Source of the DNA: Ruminococcus sp.
Lineage (GTDB): Bacteria > Bacillota > Clostridia > Oscillospirales > Ruminococcaceae
Assembly: GCA_031262835.1 (NCBI GenBank)
Contig: JAISGY010000034.1
Span: forward strand, 1 to 54,816
Length of the DNA stretch: 54,816 nucleotides
Direction: 5' to 3'
Shown here piece by piece: positions 52,583-54,816 of this stretch. The notes under the pieces are model-generated. The model made no database searches. It was not told the DNA's origin and saw only the letters and a list, made by a program, of their open reading frames with translations. Each line of letters begins with the position of its first letter. The first letter of the stretch is position 1. Position numbers and translations under genes: made by a program.

Positions 52583-52969
52583 CTAAATATTGAATGAGAA
52601 CCCCGCATAAAGCGCATTGAGCGGTGAACTCTCCGCACCGCCCCACGTGTAGTAGCCCGAAGCATATATATTCCCGTCCGGCTCAATACGCAGAAACGCC
52701 ATACCGGTATTGTAGTCCTGCCAAATAGCTGTAGCGGGGAAATACAAAGTATTTTTCGGGCGAAATCCCTCAGGCAATGTAGCTACAAGCGTATCCGGCG
52801 GCACATTAACAGTAGTGGCAAGTTGTAAAGAACAACAGACTGTCCCCGCCGCCGATTTAGTAAGAGTTGAAGCACCTGAAACGCCGTCCGGTAGGGTGAT
52901 TACCCCGACAGACGGCGTGAGGATTTTCTCGATAAGCGCGGCAAGGGAATTTTCTTCAAGCACCCGCAT
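52583..52969 (-). CDS. Unrecognised phage structural protein
   Basis: A 128-aa protein of unknown family, starting MRVLEENSLAALIEKILTPS with GGGGA upstream. The rest is beta-rich (VITLPDGVSGAS, LPEGFRPKNTLYFPATAIW, DPSP-type loops: EPDGNIYASGYYTWGG). The Asn/Gly/Thr/Tyr-rich make-up resembles small tail-tip or fibre-end proteins. It lies 3 bp after the 145-aa gene and together with it and the 168-aa gene forms a block between head closure and gp10 genes. Confidence 0.55.
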   Translation of the reverse strand: MRVLEENSLAALIEKILTPSVGVITLPDGVSGASTLTKSAAGTVCCSLQLATTVNVPPDTLVATLPEGFRPKNTLYFPATAIWQDYNTGMAFLRIEPDGNIYASGYYTWGGAESSPLNALYAGFSFNI

Positions 52970-52971
52970 AA

Positions 52972-53409
52972 TTACGTCCCCGCAACCGCGTTCCAAATGG
53001 AAGTAATATCAGCGGCGGTCATAGCTTCAAGGTCTGTTTTCTGCCAATACCCCGAAAGGTCAATTGTTGTCGTGCCGAGCTTTTCCCAGCTGTCGGAGAT
53101 GTAAATATACTCCGAATAGCCGTCCGAAGCCCCCGGCGTAGTCTGCGGCACAAGATAGATGGTAACAGCCGAAATGTCCTCTGTGGGGAGAGTTTCCACA
53201 ATCTGAAACCGCAGATTAATTCCCTCAAGAGCGGAAATGGCGGCAGTAACATAATCCTTAACCGCTTTCGCACCTGCAGACTTAAGGTTGTTAGTCGCCC
53301 CCTCAATATCGGTGGTTACACAGCTTGAAATATCGGTGCTGATTTTGCTGAAGATTAGCGATATCAACTGATTCGCCGAGTCTTGATTTATATATTTTTC
53401 GTTTGCCAT
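52972..53409 (-). CDS. Unrecognised phage structural protein
   Basis: A 145-aa protein starting MANEKYINQDSANQLISLIF. Residues 30-60 are helical (GATNNLKSAGAKAVKDYV), then beta-rich (RFQIVETLPTEDISAVTIYL, SEYIYISDSWEKLGTTTIDL). The pattern LPTEDISA...YLVP...Y.EYIYISDSWEKLGT is one seen in tail-fibre or host-recognition proteins. It overlaps the previous gene by 1 bp. Function not assigned. Confidence 0.6.
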   Translation of the reverse strand: MANEKYINQDSANQLISLIFSKISTDISSCVTTDIEGATNNLKSAGAKAVKDYVTAAISALEGINLRFQIVETLPTEDISAVTIYLVPQTTPGASDGYSEYIYISDSWEKLGTTTIDLSGYWQKTDLEAMTAADITSIWNAVAGT

Positions 53410-53915
53410 TACATCTGCTCCTTGATTTTAGAATAAAAAATGTCCGTGATTTCTTTCGCGGACATTGCTGAAAGCCCTATGTCGGAGGGCGACAGCGATA
53501 CTATACCCGATTTGCCATTGACGGAAATAACGCCGTTAACTACTTTCGGGATTTCTATTTCGCCCGTTATTTCGAGATTAACAGGATTATCATTTTCTCT
53601 GCCGAAAGGTTCTGTGACAATTTCTTTGATAACAAAATCATCACGCTCGATAAAAGTGAAAAAGCCGCCTTGTGCATATATCCCGCAGTCATAACGATAT
53701 GTCCCCGGCGGAATATGCCCTGTATCTTCCGGCGTAAAAATGATAATGTTCCCGCTGTCTTTGGTGAATGATTTTTGCAGAAGAATCCGCTCCGACAGCT
53801 TTTTCTTGACCGTGAAACGCATCTCGTCCGAATCGGATAAAATATACTCCGCACCGTCAAGCATTGGTGTAATCTTTACGAACGCCGTGTTACCCTTGTA
53901 AAACTCAATCTTCAC
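53409..53915 (-). CDS. Baseplate/fibre-like phage protein
   Basis: A 168-aa protein. The N-terminal 100 residues are beta-rich (VKIEFYKGNTAFVKITPMLD, FTVKKKLSERILLQKSF, IPPGTYRYDCGIYAQGGFF), resembling an upper-baseplate N-terminal domain. The C-terminus carries a fibre motif, GVISVNGKSGIVSLSPSDIG, common in tail fibres and baseplate proteins. The start is a GTG overlapping the head-closure gene's stop by 4 bp, with AAGGGGG upstream; a longer open frame exists but has no site. Confidence 0.6.
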   Translation of the reverse strand: MKIEFYKGNTAFVKITPMLDGAEYILSDSDEMRFTVKKKLSERILLQKSFTKDSGNIIIFTPEDTGHIPPGTYRYDCGIYAQGGFFTFIERDDFVIKEIVTEPFGRENDNPVNLEITGEIEIPKVVNGVISVNGKSGIVSLSPSDIGLSAMSAKEITDIFYSKIKEQM

Positions 53916-54265
53916 ATACCGCCGCCCCCTTCTGCCTTTGACGGCGCGGATTTCTGACATATGCACTCCCAGTACATATGCCTGCCGCGTACGTCTTCCG
54001 CACTGATAATCCGATACCGCCCGGTGTCGGAGACAATCACCATATCCGCTGTAACCGCCACGCCGGGAATATACCGAAAACGAAAAATAGCGTTCGCTTC
54101 CGCAAAAACCGCAAGGTTGCTCCACTTCTCGGTGCTGTTTTTCGGCTCGAAATATGCTTGCTGTGAGGCGACACTCTCATCATGCATTGTGGGGAAACCT
54201 TGGTAGTCTTTTGTCTGTGTTGTTTTTATGAGGTCGATGCGGGTGGTCATTTTACCGATTGACAT
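53912..54265 (-). CDS. Phage head closure protein
   Basis: A 117-aa protein, typical head-closure type: MSIGKMTTRIDLIKTTQTKD, DESVASQQAYFEPKNSTEKW, RFRYIPGVAVTADMVIVSD, RGRHMYWECICQK. It joins head to tail and is normally encoded just before the gp10 gene; here three genes intervene. GGAGG lies before the ATG. Confidence 0.8.
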   Translation of the reverse strand: MSIGKMTTRIDLIKTTQTKDYQGFPTMHDESVASQQAYFEPKNSTEKWSNLAVFAEANAIFRFRYIPGVAVTADMVIVSDTGRYRIISAEDVRGRHMYWECICQKSAPSKAEGGGGM

Positions 54266-54334
54266 TGGAGCCTCCCTCTTGACAGACAGATATTTATATA
54301 GTATAATGTTTTTGGGTGACAGCGCATAATATTA

Positions 54335-54816
54335 TTACTTCTGACTGTAAAGCCACCAGTCCATAACATCCTGCGCGGTCTGCCAGTCGGTAGGCTTGCC
54401 GAGTTCGCGGCGGCGGTCGAGCATTTTCCCAAACGCCCGCATATACATCTGATAGTATTTCGGATAACGCGCAAATTCCATCAGCTGATTTTTTCGCCGC
54501 GCAAGAGGGCATCCGATACAGCCGATTCGCTTGAATCCGCATTGATACAGCGGATTGCTCTCACAGCCGTAATAGTGCAGAAACTCCCACACTTCATTAT
54601 CCGTCCAGTCAACAATCGGATTCAGAACACGTTTGCCCTTAAGCTGACAAGTTTCAAATGTGCGGCGGTTTTCGGCGTTGTCTGCGTTAACAATAACCAC
54701 ATCTTTGTATCGCGGCGTCGTGATTTCAAGGCTATTATGGATAGCCTTCCTCTTAGTGCTTTCAGCCCAGCGAACACCTGTGACAACGAATCGTCCCTCT
54801 CCGCCGGTTTCCTTCT
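54335..54816 (-). CDS. PAPS-reductase-like protein (5' end outside window)
   Basis: The frame is open to the window edge; at least 160 residues of the C-terminal part are seen. Motifs: VVTGVRWAESTKRKAI, DVVIVNADNAENRRTFETCQ, VLNPIVDWTDNEVWEFLHYY and CGFKRIGCIGCPLARR (Cys cluster). The pattern GVR..ES.R...ENRR...P..DW...VW is that of phage-borne phosphoadenosine phosphosulfate reductase-like proteins, which are thought to bind ATP or PAPS; their role in phages is not settled. It lies in the prophage, 69 bp upstream of the head closure gene. Confidence 0.82.
   Translation of the reverse strand, partial: KETGGEGRFVVTGVRWAESTKRKAIHNSLEITTPRYKDVVIVNADNAENRRTFETCQLKGKRVLNPIVDWTDNEVWEFLHYYGCESNPLYQCGFKRIGCIGCPLARRKNQLMEFARYPKYYQMYMRAFGKMLDRRRELGKPTDWQTAQDVMDWWLYSQK

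Noticed and set aside
54335..54816. Dnd phosphorothioation system (DndC)
   Set aside because: No dndB, dndD or dndE gene is in view and the neighbours are phage structural genes.

Overview
The window looks like a chromosome segment from an anaerobic, low-to-medium GC Gram-positive bacterium, most likely class Clostridia (an Oscillospiraceae-like lineage). The signs are a 2-oxoacid:ferredoxin oxidoreductase operon with its own ferredoxin, an Asp23/YloV pair, a split acetyl-CoA carboxylase, strong AGGAGG-type ribosome sites, frequent TTG/GTG starts and TTGACA/TATAAT promoters. The taxon is inferred from gene content only. The left part (yidC-jag, parA-parB, serS) is typical of the neighbourhood of a replication origin.

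Layout. (1) 1-1693: 3' end of yidC, then jag (+), ending in a terminator shared with the convergent cluster. (2) 1734-13109: one dense minus-strand run reading parA, parB, serS, accC, a zinc-ribbon membrane protein, accD, accA, a 65-aa protein, mnmA and a pair of ABC exporter half-genes. (3) 13222-13806: four minus-strand tRNA genes (Val, Asp, Gly, Cys), their spacers filled with dyad-symmetric repeats. (4) 14004-17115: cysteine desulfurase, IscU-like scaffold and an orphan solute-binding lipoprotein. (5) 17220-17378: tRNA-Thr and tRNA-Tyr. (6) 17487-24285: TerB_N/TerB_C protein, BrxD-like ATPase, an embedded PIN toxin-antitoxin pair with its own promoter, and an Lhr/BrxH-like helicase. This is the best candidate for a poorly described DNA-processing or defence system. 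(7) 24309-37306: an Asn/Gln-rich small protein, malQ, metG, three cell-wall or spore-type proteins, two chemosensory proteins, a calcium-repeat secreted protein, a CPBP protease and a GH25 lysozyme. (8) 37515-42904: Asp23, FakA/YloV, a P-loop ATPase and the vor/kor operon. (9) 43113-54816 (runs off the window): one end of a siphovirus-type prophage: serine recombinase, small accessory gene, amidase, holin, tail protein, tape measure, gpG/gpGT with a visible -1 frameshift site, major tail protein, connector proteins, three inserted fibre-like genes, head closure protein and a PAPS-reductase-like gene.

How they work together. Region 2 combines chromosome segregation, seryl-tRNA charging, malonyl-CoA synthesis and tRNA thiolation in one apparent transcription unit. 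Region 4 supplies sulfur for Fe-S clusters and probably for MnmA. Region 8 makes or uses acyl-CoA with reduced ferredoxin. Region 6 would act on DNA: a helicase and a P-loop ATPase with a TerB scaffold, sitting directly after tRNA genes as islands often do. The prophage is read in the late-gene direction on the minus strand, with lysis genes and the integrase at the left edge against the host vor operon.
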